A DNA stretch of 58,525 nucleotides from an uncultured Prevotellaceae bacterium (GTDB taxonomy: Bacteria > Bacteroidota > Bacteroidia > Bacteroidales > Bacteroidaceae): NCBI GenBank assembly GCA_902784755.1, contig CACZVX010000038.1:482-59006 (forward strand). The letters run 5' to 3'. The notes beneath the pieces were generated by a model. The model had not been told where the DNA came from. It was given only the letters and a program-made list of their open reading frames with translations, and did no database searches. Shown piece after piece: positions 58,229 to 58,525 of the stretch. Both the position numbers and the translations under genes were made by a program. How positions within the stretch are numbered: position 1 is the first letter of the stretch; each line of letters starts with the position of its first letter.

Positions 58229-58525
58229 ATGATAAACAAAGATAAAATTGTGATTCGTAAGGCAGAGCGGAAGGACGTACCGCTTTTGCTGGACTTCATA
58301 AGGGGAATAGCCCGATACGAAAAAATGGAGAACGAGGTGGTGGCTTCGGTTGATGTACTTGAACGGGAAATGTTCGACGAGCACAGAGCCGAGGCGGTGT
58401 TTGCCGTGGCAAATGGCCGTGAGGTGGGCTTTGCGCTCTACTTCTACAACTTCTCAACGTTCATCGGACATTCGGGACTCTATCTTGAAGACTTGTTCGT
58501 TTGGCCTGAAGACCGTGGCAAGGGC
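58229..58525 (+). CDS. GNAT family N-acetyltransferase, 5' part (runs off the window)
   Basis: The ATG at 58229 opens a frame that continues beyond the end: MINKDKIVIRKAERKDVPLL, LDFIRGIARYEKMENEVVAS, VGFALYFYNFSTFIGHSGLY and LEDLFVWPEDRGKG. The end is acetyl-CoA-binding motif A, and the pattern resembles diamine/spermidine N-acetyltransferases. About 99 codons are visible; the rest of the gene is outside. Confidence 0.85.
   Translation, partial: MINKDKIVIRKAERKDVPLLLDFIRGIARYEKMENEVVASVDVLEREMFDEHRAEAVFAVANGREVGFALYFYNFSTFIGHSGLYLEDLFVWPEDRGKG

Overview
The window looks like a chromosomal segment of a Bacteroidales bacterium, most likely Prevotella/Segatella-like. The evidence is: promoters of the Bacteroidetes type (TAnnTTTG, some with an upstream TTTG) before many genes; a SusC/SusD pair; a short 290-residue primary sigma factor; DUF4248, smalltalk, DUF5686, DUF6078 and BspA-type proteins; and sorting-tail-like C-termini. 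No tRNA, rRNA, CRISPR array or intact insertion sequence was seen.

Layout. 1-1770 is a decayed island with a broken DUF4248 gene, an unidentified 3' gene end and the tail of a smalltalk gene. 1774-6687 is a susC/susD pair. 6850-12001 holds mainly minus-strand housekeeping genes (2-hydroxyacid dehydrogenase, C_GCAxxG_C_C protein, peroxiredoxin Q, carbonic anhydrase, M23 peptidase, nadC) plus a YraN gene on plus. 12059-14069 carries an outer-membrane barrel and CstA. 14161-23918 holds a GHL10 glycosidase-like protein, the threonine operon (thrA, an ApgM-type gene in the thrB position, a frameshifted thrC), rpoD and a DUF5686 barrel. 23972-29850 is addA-addB. 29856-36902 (minus) has cdd, a beta-helix lipoprotein, a TerB/DnaJ protein, a PurF paralogue without the N-terminal cysteine, a GT2 and mtaB. 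36951-44510 is rich in short repeats and holds two genes too small for routine calling, a metallophosphoesterase, a PL22-like lyase, a GH2 enzyme and an intact smalltalk gene. 44681-51843 carries redox and transport genes and a PL1 pectate lyase. 51954-58525 has DUF169, DUF6078, a nuclease/phosphatase-fold protein, a solute-binding lipoprotein, UmuC, an FKBP, a gene broken by an 86-bp tandem duplication, and the start of a GNAT gene.

Themes. Glycan and probably pectin use is suggested by SusC/SusD, PL1, PL22-like and GH2 genes, although they are scattered. The most unusual feature is a modular repeat family made of GTCATN and GTTAAC-like hexamers, a CTTTGTGT...CCGTTAAAT module and a 40-nt hairpin module. 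It occurs between genes, and it also lies in frame inside mtaB, where it adds about 85 residues between the N-terminal and radical-SAM domains. Hexamer tracts also form the C-termini of mtaB and of the metallophosphoesterase. Other unexplained structures are a 22-bp-period array of hairpins whose stems differ but remain paired (39502-39576), a 22-bp-period array of GTAAT-N3-ATTAC palindromes (52862-52940), and three tandem promoter-box units upstream of mtaB. Two small genes are broken by perfect tandem duplications of 43 and 86 bp, and thrC by a small indel.
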